Positions 45,288 to 56,742 of a stretch of 64,000 nucleotides of DNA are shown in pieces; the first letter of the stretch is position 1; each line of letters starts with the position of its first letter. This stretch comes from Brachynemurus nebulosus (lineage: Eukaryota; Arthropoda; Insecta; Neuroptera; Myrmeleontidae). Where the stretch lies: contig JAPWDM010000015.1 in the NCBI GenBank assembly GCA_035578155.1, positions 9,814,709 to 9,878,708 on the forward strand, written 5' to 3'. Made by a program: the position numbers and the translations under genes. The notes under the pieces were generated by a model. It did no database searches, was not told where the DNA came from, and saw only the letters and a list, made by a program, of their open reading frames with translations.

Positions 45288-46695
45288 AGAGCCAAGACAC
45301 ACGAACCACGCCACGACCACGCGACAGCGACAAAATAGTGGCTGTTCTGTGGCCGGGTATGTATGCGTGTACTTTTCTTATGGAAACACAAATTTCAAGA
45401 CACACGAGCCACAGTTTGTCGTCGTAATCGGACACTGTCGCAATGTGTCGTCGTATTGTCGTTTTTAGTCGCTAAAACTTGCGACCAGTGGACCACTTAT
45501 AAGCGACAAATACATACTAGTACTACTACAGTGTCTCTCGAACATTACAACAAATCATTGAATAATACGACTCAAGTAGGTGCTTAGTAATTTTTGTTTT
45601 GTTTAGTTTTCTTAATTGTGTATATATTTGTTAAATTTTTATTGGTCTTTTAGATTGTTTCTTTTTTTTTTGTTTTTATTTTTATTTTTTATTTATTTAT
45701 TTTTTTTTTTTTTTTGTTGTTTTCTTGAAAAAATGGCAATTGTTAATGAAGATTCGTTTGATACTGAATTATTTATTGAGGAAATCCGGTATTTACTTGG
45801 AATCTAAAATTACACATATTCGGGATATAGTAATTGCATAGAAAACTAAAAGCATAGGAATATCATTGCTTCAAATTTTATGAAAACTTTGAGAATAAAG
45901 AAAAAAAAGGTAAAAATATATGTGGTAAGTGAAATTTATTAAATAGTTTAATACAATGTTATATATTTTTATACTGCCAGGTATGTGGATCAAAGTATAC
46001 CTATGTAGATAACAGGATTTGTTTAGAATAAAGGTGCCGATTACTGCTTACTTTTATTTAGGTAATAAAAAATAATTGTTATAAATGAATTTTGTTTAAT
46101 TGGATATAAACATTTTTATGGAATGGAAAACCCCGTCGGTTAAGAATAAAAACATAATGTCATGTACTAGAAGCTCTCCTGCTGTTTGAACGTTGATTAT
46201 TAAGTGTTATTAGATAAATAAGCTATATAATTATTTAAACCTTTTTAGTTTTAGAATAATAGAAAAGAATTGCAAATTCAAAGAAATGAAGGCTGAAAAA
46301 TTTTGAAATGTTTTATCAAATAATTTTAAAAATTGAATCTGCAAAAATATGTAAGACAAGACATGTAAGATATTTACAAAGAAATATTATTTAATAGAAG
46401 CATCAGCTCTTTGATTAATTTTGTTTATTTTTATCCTAGCGTACCTACTTTACGCTACAAAATTTTAAGTTTCTTAAATTTCACTATCGATAAATTAATT
46501 ATTGTATGAATACTTAACGCAGACACTGTATATGACAAATAGTATTAGTGGCGTTGATCTCGTCTAGCAGTGATTGTACGTCATTCGGCCACTAAAAAGT
46601 GGCTCGCAAGTCGCCGTCTAAGACACACGAACGACAGTACAACCACACGACAACCACAAAAAAGTGGTCGTCGCGTGGTTCGTGTGTCTTGGCTC
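45288..46695. mobile_element. PIF/Harbinger-type non-autonomous element
   Basis: The terminal inverted repeat GAGCCAAGACACACGAACCA matches exactly at both ends (45288 and, inverted, 46695), flanked by TAA on both sides (45285-45287, 46696-46698). A 3-bp TAA/TTA duplication is the hallmark of PIF/Harbinger. GACACACGA and related words recur in the subterminal regions (also near 46622). A short frame at 45733-45807 (MAIVNEDSFDTELFIEEIR) resembles the start of the MADF/Myb-like partner protein of these elements. Confidence 0.8.
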
Positions 46696-47114
46696 TAATA
46701 GTTTATGAATACACAAAAAGACAAAAATTTTCAAAAAAAACTTTTTGGAAGAAATTACAGAACCGATTTATTTGAGTCTAATATATACTGTGTACCCACC
46801 TTAGGCAAAGTAATAAAAAAAATTAACGTTATATCCCTTTATTATACTATTTTTTTTAATTTTTTTAAAAAAATTTTTTTGGCACTTACGCGTTAGTGAC
46901 ACCCACCATTTTTTGTTGAATAATTTGTCTCTTAGTACTCTATAACATACATTTTTCTATGTTAGTTGGTTAGTGGTTAAAATTTGGGGGTTAATTTTGC
47001 AAAAAGGGGGTGAACATTAAACAGTATAAAAATTCTGTTTATAGATTTGAAATCTACGTCAAAAAATCTAATTGACCTATTTTTGCTCAATGTCCTAATA
47101 TTAAGTCTAGGAGT

Positions 47115-47528
47115 TGTTGGAAACAATGTTCCAGTTGTTGTTATTGGACACCATTCTAAAAATAAGTTTTATTTTTTAAACAAATATTTGTTATTAATTT
47201 AATAACAATTTAATTTGTAGAAACCTTTGTAAAAACATAAAAATATTCAATTTATTTATAAAAAATTAAAAACAATTCATTATTAATTTACAGTTCAAAC
47301 AGAATGCACATATGCATATGTGTGCTCCATTTATATAACCATCAATGTAATGGTGAATTGTAATGATTTTTTTTTATTAATTTAAAACTATTATATAATA
47401 TTATAATATTAACTAAAATTATTATAATATTAACCACAATTATTTTTGTGAGCTAATAAAGTTATTTAAACAACATAAATATTATGTGGTGAATAATTTT
47501 TAACAGTGTTAATTCTTCATGCTATACA
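47115..47528 (+). repeat. 5' LTR of the BEL/Pao element
   Basis: Begins TGTTGGAAACAATGTTCC and ends GCTATACA. TGGTCCTTCATTATACC just downstream (near 47536) is a plausible primer-binding site. Confidence 0.85.
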
Positions 47529-48203
47529 TGAAATTGGTCCTTCATTATACCGGATCTTTTGGATGATCGAAGAAGAAATTTGTGGTTTCTGGAAATGCAA
47601 GAAACAAGAGCGAAGATCTGGAAAGCCTATGAGATTTAAATGGGTCCGTTGAAGAAAAATAAGTGAAATAAGTGTTTAGTGCTTCAAAAGTTGTGCTAAG
47701 TTTGTTTCATTGTGCTTTCAATTCGGCCTGAAAATCTTAGAAAATTTGAGGAAAAAAAGAAATTTTTTTTCAAAAACAAAATCAGTAGATAAAAAATAAA
47801 AAGTGTTTGCTTTTGGTTACCGTGGTTTATTATGCTAGCAACGAATTAATTCCAGATAAGGTTTTTATTATTATTTTTCCTTTGTTATGGACTCTATATA
47901 ACTCTTTATGCTTTAATTTTGATTTAATTTATTATCTTTTGACTATTGTTTTGTAAAACACGTTAGTTAGTTTAAGAAGTTAACTTTACGTGAACATTTA
48001 ACAAGTGGTTTGATTTTTGATCATTTTCATAGCAACCACTAATACCATTTTTTTTCTTTTTCAATAATTTTTGCTTTGCCTTTTGACATTTATAAATAAT
48101 TTATAAAAAAACATTTTGTAAAAGGATTATTTTTCAAAATAAGATCTATTTCACTGTTTGAAATTGATTTGGTGGTGGTATTTTATAACTATTACAACTT
48201 ACA

Positions 48204-49134
48204 ATGGCTGAATTAAAAAGATTAAAGATAAAAAGGGAACAATTAAAAGGAAACATAGACAAAATTCAAAATTATATCGAGGAACATGCAGCAGACATAA
48301 ATGTTGAAGCTGCAAAAGTAAGAAAAGAAAGGTTAATTGACGTTTTTAAGCAATATCAAAATGTTCGATTCGATATTTTGTTAATTGATGAAAAGGATGA
48401 TGATTTTGAAACTGTTAGAGAACAATATTTGTATCTTTTATCAAAAATTAATACTTTGTGCGCCACAACTAAAAGCAGTGACATAAAATCTAATATTTCA
48501 AAAGTTTCTCATTCAAAGTTGCCAAATATTGATATCTCATATTTTGATGGTAAAAGAATTCATGAATTTAAACCATTTTTTGATTTGTTTGTTGCTGTAT
48601 TTGATAAAGATTAAACATTATTTAATGTACAAAAGTTGTTCTATTTGAAAAAATACTTAAAAGCTGAGCAAAATACTTGAAATAATCAATGAATTACCTC
48701 TTGTCAATGAATCATATGATGAAGTCTTCCAACTTCTCAGTAAAAGGTTTAATAATTCAATACTGATTATTAATTCGCATATAACTGCTATACTAGATAT
48801 TCAAGGTATAGTGAATGGCAATAATGCTATAAATTTAAGAAAATTTCTTTCAAAAGTAAACCAACAATTATCAGCATTAAAAAATCTTAATGTGCCAATT
48901 CAATATTGGGATGACATTTTGGTCTGTATTTTAGCAAGAAAATTAGATCAAAATACAAATAAAGCATACCAATTATCACGGGGTTTTTATGAAAGTTCTA
49001 ATTTGCAACATTTTCTAAAATTTTTAGAAGAAAGAGCCACAGCTTTAGAAACTACTGCTGCTTGCAATAGCAACAATAAAATTCATAAAACTATTAATTT
49101 AGCGGCAAGTTTGAATAAGAAAAAAAATTTTTAA
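48204..49134 (+). pseudogene. BEL/Pao Gag (DUF1759-type), broken
   Basis: The first frame (48204-48614, MAELKRLKIKREQLKG) is helical and ends in LPNIDISYFDGKRIHEFKPF, the conserved P-x-(L/I)-x-F-x-G-(D/K) entry of DUF1759 Gag. A stop at 48612 and frame changes follow. The second frame (from about 48760 to 49134) has FLSKVNQQLSALKNLNVPI and ILARKLDQNT, also Gag-like. Gag packages the element's RNA. No full protein can be made from this copy. Confidence 0.7.
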
Positions 49135-49238
49135 CAAATGTTAAAGGTTAATAAATGTTAAATCAACAAGGAAATAAAGTTTATAGACGTGTCCAATTTA
49201 AAGAAACTGATATAAATAGTCGAACTGACTTTTTTAAT

Positions 49239-50455
49239 AATACAGTGGCCATCCAATGGTACGTACTCCGATTTTACGTAGTGACGTCAGCGATTTAGTA
49301 GGGTTCTCCTCTCACAGATATGTTGTTGTTTGTCTGTGTTGGTGAAAATTTATGTACCAAGCCAGAGTCAGGGCCGTAGGTAATATTGTCTGAGGGTCTC
49401 GTAGCCATTAAAAATTTTAAAATTTCACTGTAGGTATATATGCACATATTCTGTATACGTAATATGCAAAATCCAAATGCAAAATGAGTAACGTAAAATT
49501 CTAGAATATTCTAATCGTCAACTAGCAGAGATATCAAAAAACAGACTTCATCGTTGAATTGGTCATTAAAAATGAGATTAAACAGTGTAGTTTGACAAAA
49601 ATTCTAGAATGTTCTATTTGTCAACTAGCAAAGATATTGAAAAGTCAATTGTACCATTTAATTGTCCGTTGAAAAAGAGGTCAAATTACACATTTTGACA
49701 AATGTTCTGGAATATTCTATTCGTCAACTAGCAAAGATATTCAAAAATAGACGTCGCCATTGAATTGGCTACCAAAAAAGAGACCAATTAACACATTTTG
49801 AGAAATGTTCTAGAATATTCTATTTGTCAACTAACAAAGATATTGGAAAATCTACTGCATCACTTAATTGTCAAACCGAAATCAAATTAATGTAAACCAA
49901 ATGTTCGATTTTGACAAACAATTTGTGTTATTTGACGAATAGAATATTCTAGAACATTTATCAAAATGTGCTACTCCGTCTTTTGTTCGATGACCAATTA
50001 AATGGTGCAATCGATTTTTCGATATCTTTGTTAGTTGACGAATAGAACATTCTAGAATTTTTGTCAAAATGCGCTGCTTAATCTAATTTTTAATGCCCAA
50101 TTCAATAGTAAAGTTTGTTTTTTGGTATCGTTGCTAGTTCACGAGTAGAATATTCTAGAATTTTTGCCAGCTTTCGCTATTTGGCGTCTTTTACGCTGAT
50201 GAATGCGATAGTGAAGTTGATTTTTCGACAATTTTCTAAAAGTTGTCACTCATATTCATTATATTCGATTTCCTTTGTCTACACAACCGAATTTTAGGTT
50301 TAAATTGTCTCTTAAGATAATTTTGTTTTAAATAAATTCAGATAAATAATATTTCCCAACCCCCGAAACAAAAGTTTACCGACGCCCCTGATCTTCCGAT
50401 TTTACGCACTTCCCCTTAAATTTGCACCGACCACTACGTAAAATTGGATTTGTGG
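49239..50455. repeat. Interspersed repeat with heat-shock elements, copy 2
   Basis: Homologous to 12395-13425 in opposite orientation. The left end ACAGTGGCCATCCAATGGTACGTA agrees with the other copy. CTACGTAAAATTGGA at 50435 is the near complement of TCCGATTTTACGTAG (49267 onward), which would make this a terminal inverted repeat. TGACGTCA at 49282-49289 is conserved with copy 1. It is inserted in the BEL/Pao gag-protease region. Confidence 0.7.
49499..50160. promoter_or_regulatory. Seven perfect three-unit heat-shock elements, copy 2
   Basis: TTC-GAA-TTC triplets start at 49499, 49602, 49705 and 49808. GAA-TTC-GAA triplets start at 49942, 50045 and 50148. The spacing within each group is 103 bp, and the 4+3 order mirrors copy 1 in inverted orientation. 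All three modules of all seven sites are intact although the two copies differ elsewhere. Confidence 0.65.
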
Positions 50456-50764
50456 TGTAATCATTTATGTAATATTTGCTTAAATAAGCATAAAGGAAAT
50501 TGTTCATTTTCATTTAAATGTTCAATTTGCAAACAAAACCATAATACTATGTTGCACAATGAAACCAAAATAATTTCAACATATCAATTAGCTTATGCTA
50601 TTAATAAAGAAATTCCTAATAAAGTTTTGCTACCAACTGCCAAAATAAGGATCATGGGTCCTCATAATTCAGTAGTGGTTAAATGCCTGTTGGACTCTGG
50701 ATCTCAGACTTCATTTGTTTCAAAGAAGTTAGTCAATCAGAAATTTTCTAATAATTATCTATAA
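50440..50764 (+). pseudogene. BEL/Pao zinc knuckle and aspartic protease (DUF1758) fragment
   Basis: The frame shows CNHLCNICLNKHKGNC then CSICKQNHNTMLHNE, zinc knuckles typical of BEL/Pao Gag ends, and then KIRIMGPHNSVVVKCLLDSG and SQTSFVSKKL, with the DSG catalytic triad of a retropepsin. It stops after about 105 residues near 50764. The following RT is missing, and AT-rich sequence leads to the 3' LTR. Confidence 0.75.
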
Positions 50765-50933
50765 AAATAATTTATTATTTCTAAAATTATTTTCAATTAT
50801 AATTTGAATTTTTGATTTCAATTATTTAATTTTCATTGATTTTTTCTTCTTACTCATATTTGTTTAAAAGATAATATTTGATGTTGTGGTGGCTCATAAT
50901 TGTCATAATGTTTTATCTTTGCGGCCCCCAGCA

Positions 50934-51342
50934 TGTTGGAAACAACGTTCCAACATATTTTTTGTTATTGGAAACCAACCATTCCAAAAATAAGTTTTAT
51001 TTTTTAAACAAATATTTGTTATTAATTTAATAACAATTTAATTTGTAGAAACCTTTGTAAAAACGTAAAAATATTCAATTTATTTATAAAAATTAAAAAC
51101 AATTCATTATTAATTTACAATTCAAACAGAACGCACATATGCATATGTGTGCTCCATTTATATAACCATCAATGTAATGGTGAATTGTAATGATTTTTTT
51201 TTTATTAATTTAAAAATGTTTTCAGTATAAAATTATTATAATATTAACTACAATTATTTTTGTGAACTAATAAAGTTATTTAAACAACAGAAATATTATG
51301 TGGTGAATAATTTTTAACAGTGTTAATTCTTCATGCTATACA
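50934..51342 (+). repeat. 3' LTR of the BEL/Pao element
   Basis: Begins TGTTGGAAACAACGTTCC and ends GCTATACA. It differs from the 5' LTR by substitutions and small indels in its first 60 bases, so the insertion is not very recent. Confidence 0.85.
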
Positions 51343-51589
51343 GGGGTAGTTAACTAGGGGTGACTGTATCGAATAGTCATACACTCATTTTTAATATCAA
51401 CACACTGACAGTGGGTAATAATGTCACAATGAGTGGTTCTGAAGTTGGACTATCGTATGTAAGGTATTTATTAGGTTTCCATTCATTTTGAAAATATCGT
51501 TATTTTCGGTATTGATAATTTTCGATAACAAAAACTATAACATCCATTAAAAAAAAACCTTATAAAAACCTTAAATTCTACTTCAGAAC

Positions 51590-53090
51590 CACTTACTGTG
51601 ATGAAGCAGGTAATTCCATTCCCAGTACTTTCACCGGTATTACCTCTTTTATCTCTCCTCGTACACAGAGTCGTCCGTTTACCTTTAATGGTAAAAAATA
51701 CTGGAAAAAGGGTGTGATGTCTGGCGAAGTCGCCAATAGCGCCTTGGTATTCATGGCGCAGAGGCTTCGTCACCAGTAGAGGCAGCCCGTCGCGTATTAT
51801 TTTCTAAAGGGGTTGTCAGAGGTGCCGATTTAGTTCCTATTATTCGTGAAGCCCTAGATGGCTTGAATTCTATCGGTTTAAATTGTGTCGCGACAGTTTG
51901 AGATTTGAGTTCCGGAAATTTAGCTTTACAGAGTTTAGATGCTACAACATCTGATTCGTATTTTTCACATGAAGGCAGAATATATTATACCATTTTGGAT
52001 ACTCCTAATCTTTTGAAATGTACCAGAAATATGTTTATGAAACAAAATGTTAAACTGAAAGTTATTTCAGAAGATGAGGAGTTTAAAGGGATCGCAAAAT
52101 GGGAACATATTGGCTTTCATTTGAAAAAGGAGACATATCCTCCGTACTTAATACCGACACTACGGAAGCTGTCCGCCGCTCATTTAAATCCGGTCATGAA
52201 GGCCAAAATGAAAAATTGAGGTTGGCTGTTGAAGTTATGAGTGAGTCCGTGGCAGCCGGAATCAGCTCAATGATCGTGAATGGTAAGTTTAAAAGGAAAG
52301 TTTATTAATATTTTATACCTTATTTTTATTTTATCAATATCATGATAAATGTGACAAATTACTCATAATATAAGTATGTTTATTGCATATCTGCCAATAT
52401 GTAGTAGTTTTCATCTATTATTTAAATATTAATATATACATAAATATAAAAGATTTTTAGTTAACTTTCAATTATTTTTAGAATTTGCAACATATATCTT
52501 TAAGAGTAGTTTCGTTTCGAAATAATAGATTTTTCTTTTCTTTTAAATTATAATACTAACACTAATATAAGATTTTTATTTCTTTCAGGACATCTTCCTT
52601 CGGAAGCAACAGCAACTGTTTCTTTCATCGAGCGAGTGGAAGTAATAAATATTTACGTGGCCGCCCTACTGACACTTCTGGTCATCTGGAATTTTGGCAA
52701 GAAATGATAGAAAAAGTCAATTCTTGGCAATACGTCAAAGTTTCAGATAACCAGGATCTCGTCCGTCCTAGAAGCCAAGACGGGTGGATTAGGTCAATGA
52801 CGGTGATCACGCTATTATAGCATCATTTGTCAAACTCGGAGGGATGCGTTTAACTCCGCACCCGAGATCTTAGCCAGGATATCATAGAGAATTTATTTGG
52901 ATTGATTCGGTCCGAACTAAAGAGTAATACAAATTCGACAATACCACAGTTTGTAGGCTCTCTGAAAGTTTAAATTGTCAGTGGCCTCACGAACCCTGGC
53001 CTTCGAGGCAATTGTGTGGCCGATAATATGAGTCTTTTAGATAGCCTACAGAGCTTTTTAAACATCGATGTAGGATTCAGCAGTCAAAAA
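51590..53090 (+). pseudogene. P-element/THAP9-like transposase gene, decayed
   Basis: Pieces in order: ANSALVFMAQRL and RQPVAYYF (51730-51800), GADLVPIIREALDGL (51820), SSGNLALQSLD and YYTILDTPNLLKCTRNMF (51905-52040). A donor site GGTAAG at 52282 and an acceptor TTTCAG at 52584-52589 bound an intron. Then come GHLPSEATATVSFIERVE, HLEFWQEMIEKVNSW, SQDGWIRSM, SQDIIENLFGLIRSELKSNT and NIVSGLTNPGLRGNCV. This is the order of the RNase H-like and GTP-binding insertion domain of P transposases. Several stops and frameshifts and no THAP zinc finger mean it is inactive. Confidence 0.7.
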
Positions 53091-53192
53091 TGAGCCGCAA
53101 AAATTGCAACTGTAATGAGTTTAAGAATGGTTATAGATTTGTAACGTAGTAACGTAGAACAAAAAATTTTTTTTATTTGTTCAAACATTTCT

Positions 53193-53426
53193 TTGTGTGT
53201 ACCTGAACCTCAAAAATTGAGGATTATTGCTATAGACAACATCACATCTATGGCCAATGAAACATGGCCAGACTTTCCCCCTTATCCCGACATCTTAGTC
53301 GGCGGATTATCAGGTTTCTGCGGCGCACTGCAAGCAAACACACATAACATACTGTGTGAGTTTTTCGAGAGTTGCCATTTTTATTACAGCCAAACCGTTG
53401 ATTTAATCGAAAAATTGTTCAAATAA
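53193..53426 (+). CDS. Unrecognised ORF (77 aa)
   Basis: Reads MCVPEPQKLRIIAIDNITSM then a Pro/Gly-rich stretch (PDFPPYPDILVGGLSGFCGA). Codon composition is less AT-rich than the surroundings, which suggests a once-coding exon. I do not recognise it. It may belong with the segments at 53755-53917 and 55501-56160. Confidence 0.3.
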   Translation: MCVPEPQKLRIIAIDNITSMANETWPDFPPYPDILVGGLSGFCGALQANTHNILCEFFESCHFYYSQTVDLIEKLFK

Positions 53427-53754
53427 GAGTAGTAGATATCGACGGGGGCAACCGATTGCTATAGTCGAGAGCTTTATAGCTCTTATGGTTTTCGAGCTAT
53501 GATACAAACTTATAGATTTTTAAATGAGACTATATATTAATTTTTCGATAAAACTGATTTAATCCATTAATTAACAACATAAATGAGTAAAAAAAAATTT
53601 TTAACCAAGTTTAATTTTTTAATTTTTCTTTAATTTATCAGTTAGGCGGTAAAAATATGCATATGTACTTGAGACTACTTCAACCGATAGTGTTTTGCTT
53701 GGTTACATTTCCATTACATCCAAGAAAAGAACCTTTTCCAGTACCATTTCTATC

Positions 53755-53917
53755 ATAAAAATTTAGTTGTAATAGAAATGGCAACTCTCAAAAAAATCAC
53801 ATGGTATATGAAGAATTTTGTTCGCCAGGAGTATGTGCTGAAGCTATTAGGCAATCAGTTAACGGTGTTCCTCCCGAGAATTACAATTCTATCCTCGCAC
53901 CCGAAGGCCATCAAGTC
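53755..53917 (+). pseudogene. Unrecognised coding-like segment, cut by the foldback element
   Basis: One frame reads NHMVYEEFCSPGVCAEAIRQ then SVNGVPPENYNSILAPEGHQ, which looks like real protein, and is interrupted at 53917 by the inserted foldback element. After the element the duplicated site continues in frame for four residues to a stop near 55075. The longer frame at 53778-54026 runs into the element and is a shadow. Family unknown. Confidence 0.3.
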
Positions 53918-55054
53918 GGTATCGCGACAAAACGTACCACTTGGGTCAATATTTACCTGTGAAGGGTTTTATTGTTTAATAGTTCCGCGACAAAATGTAC
54001 CATTTGATATTTCTTTAAACATTTAACTATGAAAATAATCCTTATTGAAGATACATAGCTATCATTTTATCATGTACATGAAACGAAATCGTCTTCGTCG
54101 GTATGAAATTATGTATACAAAAAAAAAAAAAATACTTTAAGTATTACAAAAAATAAAAGTGAAAAAATAGCGTTAAATTTTGTAAAAATAGCTATATGTA
54201 TGTATTATGTATACAAATTCAAAAAATTTTTAAAAGTAAAATATCAAATAATTAATAAGGTATATTGACAATTTTGAAAATGCAAAAAATCATTAAACCG
54301 TTACAAAAGATACATCAAAATAATATATCTGTCGTTAGATATTAATTTCACTAAAAAACTCGGTCTAAAAAGTAAATCACGCATTAGGTTTTTATTAGGG
54401 CCTTTCACACCGATCCTTTCAATTTAACGACGAATACACAATTTTATTGTTTTCGAGATTTCCTTAACTTAATGGTTGTCTCCATTGTATTTAACTTGTT
54501 TCCGTTACATTATTTTTGTTACTTTTCGGATTTTTTCATAATTTAGTGATTATTTTTATTGTATTTAATTAGTATAAGATCCTACGATATGATTTTCTTT
54601 TTAGACCGGTTTTTTCAGTAAAATTAATAACGCCGGATATATCCATTTTGATGTATCTTTTATAACGGTTTAATAATTTTTTGCATTTTCAAAATTGTCA
54701 TTTAACTTGACTAATTATTTGACATTTTGCTTTTGAAAATTTCTTGAATTTGTATACATAATACAAACATATACAGCTGTTTTTATAAAATTTAACACTA
54801 TTTCTCCACTTTGGTTTTTTGTAATACTTAAAGTGTTTTCTTCGTATACATAACTTTATACTGACGAAGACGATTTCGTTTCATGTACATGATAAAATGA
54901 TAGCTATGTATCTTCAATAAGGATTGTTTTCATTGTTAGATGTCTAAAGAAATATCAAATGGTACGTTTTGTCGCGGTACTATTAAACAATAAAACATAG
55001 GTAAATATTGACCCAAGTGGTACGTTTTGTCGCTGGTCCGTTTTGTCGTGTATT
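53918..55054. mobile_element. Long-TIR foldback element, Mutator (MULE)-like
   Basis: The first and last roughly 500 bp are inverted copies of each other (for example CGACAAAACGTACCACTTGG near 53924 and inverted near 55012; ATGATAGCTATGTATCTTCA near 54897 and inverted near 54044). CCATCAAGTC lies at 53908-53917 and again at 55055-55064, a 10-bp (or 9-bp) target duplication. Very long inverted repeats with a 9-10-bp duplication fit MULE-type foldback elements. There is no ORF of note. Confidence 0.75.
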
Positions 55055-55500
55055 CCATCAAGTCAATCATTTTAGCTGAACGTTAAATGAACATATGAAT
55101 ACTAACGTATATTAAATTTAAATGTGAACAAAAGTTGGCCATACGTAGTTGTACTTCACAAGTACCCGATGATATTTGAAATTAAAATATACACTGGCAA
55201 TTAATGTGTTTCTGTTGATTGCCATTGTTTCCTTGTATATTATAATCAAACTTTTTTCTATAGACAATATAAATTCAACTATTTCAGAAAACATTGAGAA
55301 AATTATACTTGCTTTCTTACAATATTAAATTTCAAAATACCCCTGTCGCAGCATTCTACATAACATAGCAAATATCCAAAGGTTTACGAAAGAAAAAATT
55401 TCAGAATCGATTAGATAGTTAATTTTTGGCAAAGGGCTACTAGCACTCCGCCTGACTTCACATATCATAGTCTATGTTTAAATATTTTAATTTTCTAATA

Positions 55501-56160
55501 GTGAAAAAAATTTCAAAGACGATGAACATCCAAGTACCACATATACACCACCAAAGGGCGACAAAAGATTTGATAGAGAGAGCAAGGGCAGTGTCGTAGT
55601 AGGTAATCGATATTGTCATAAATTAGATTTTTCTGCTTACCCCTCTCTAGTCCGTGAAGTTTACGAAGTCATGGCTAGCAGAGATAATAGACTACGCCGT
55701 TGCCTACTTTGTTTATTTTATTACTATTGAGTAGTCATGTTAAATGCTAAAATAATTTAGGTACTGGGATATGAAAATCAGGATCCCACTCTTAAAAAAG
55801 AAGGCGACGTTATCTGGCTATCCAACAAATATTATTTGCCGGAACCTTTGCTTGTATATTTAGAAACGATCACTAAAAAGATGACTGATGTCGGAGATGA
55901 CACATATGTTAATATACCATCCGCTGCATTACCTCGTCTACCCACTTTCGTATCTTACGGCGGCCATTTTGGACACATCATCGCTGCTAACCACAATGTT
56001 TACGAATGTTATGTGTCACCTTACATAGCGATGCGGTATATTACTGCTACAATACAGTTTAGCAGAAACAGAGCACAAAACAACGATTGGGAACCACTTC
56101 CACCAGCCTTTAGGTCCCAAACATTCGTACCTACACGTAATTTATTAGGGTACTGGAGCA
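55501..56160 (+). pseudogene. Unrecognised coding-like segments, possibly two exons
   Basis: Segment 1 (55501-55690) reads STTYTPPKGDKRFDRESKGS and VVVGNRYCHKLDFSAYPSLV. Segment 2 starts after a TTTAG acceptor at 55756-55760 and reads GYENQDPTLKKEGDVIWLSN, PEPLLVYLETITKKMTDVGD, YGGHFGHIIAANHNVYECYV and NDWEPLPPAFRSQTFVPTRN up to about 56160. GC content and codon use are protein-like and differ from the flanks. I recognise no domain. A host gene fragment, an endogenous viral element or an unfamiliar transposon protein are all possible. The frame then runs into the GT-rich region, where it is meaningless. Confidence 0.4.
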
Positions 56161-56164
56161 GAAT

Positions 56165-56660
56165 AGTCAGGCCGGTTCTGGGCCACTTTCAGTGGTGGAA
56201 GCGCTCTGTTGTAGGCGAGACGTTTGAGCGGTGCGGTGTGTGTGTGTGTGTGTGTTGTGGTGAGCGGGGTGGGTTGGCGGTAGGTGATGACGTGAGTTGC
56301 GAGTGATTGAGCGTTGACGGGCGGGCGGGTGGCGAGGGGGTCGAGGTGGTTGGGCATGCGATGACGCGCGTTGTTCTATGCATGTATTTTTTTTTTTTGG
56401 TGCGAGTACGTACATACTGTTGCTGCTGACGTAAGTTGTTGTGTACATACAGGGTATACGTCTTGTGACGCGAGTAGGTATACTATGTGTGTATGCGGCG
56501 AGCTGCATACGAACAGTTGATGATAACGATGACGATGTGGTACGTACGTATGGTGTATATACTTGGCGATGACGATGTGGGGTGTACGCATGGTGTATAC
56601 CTGATGACGTAGTTTGCTGAGAAAATATGTTTTTTTTTTCTGGTGGGTACGTATGGGGTA
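56165..56660. repeat. G+T-rich strand-asymmetric region with (GT)n and a 47-bp repeat
   Basis: The plus strand is rich in G and T and poor in C for about 490 bp, with (GT)10 at 56235-56255 and (GGGC)-type runs near 56320. The phrase GATGACGATGTGG with ATGGTGTATA recurs at about 56528 and 56566. Long frames on the minus strand here are compositional artefacts. It lies just before Polinton B PolB and may be the terminal part of that element. Confidence 0.6.
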
Positions 56661-56742
56661 TACTAGAAATTATAAATAGTTTTATAACACAAAAGTGAAA
56701 ATTAGTTTTATTGTTAGCTTTGCTTATTGTACGACGATAACA

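Larger units (their letters stand above)
47115..51342 (+). mobile_element. BEL/Pao LTR retrotransposon, pol-less
   Basis: Two LTRs of about 410 bp in the same orientation enclose gag and protease remnants of BEL/Pao type. The flanks GGAGT (47110-47114) and GGGGT (51343-51347) are a likely 5-bp target duplication with one change. Reverse transcriptase, RNase H and integrase are missing. The HSE repeat copy 2 (49239-50455) sits between the gag and the zinc-knuckle/protease part. Confidence 0.85.

Noticed and set aside
45616..45733. Leu/Phe-rich stretch before MAIVNEDSF as a signal peptide
   Set aside because: It is a translated T-homopolymer run; the likely remnant begins at the ATG near 45733.
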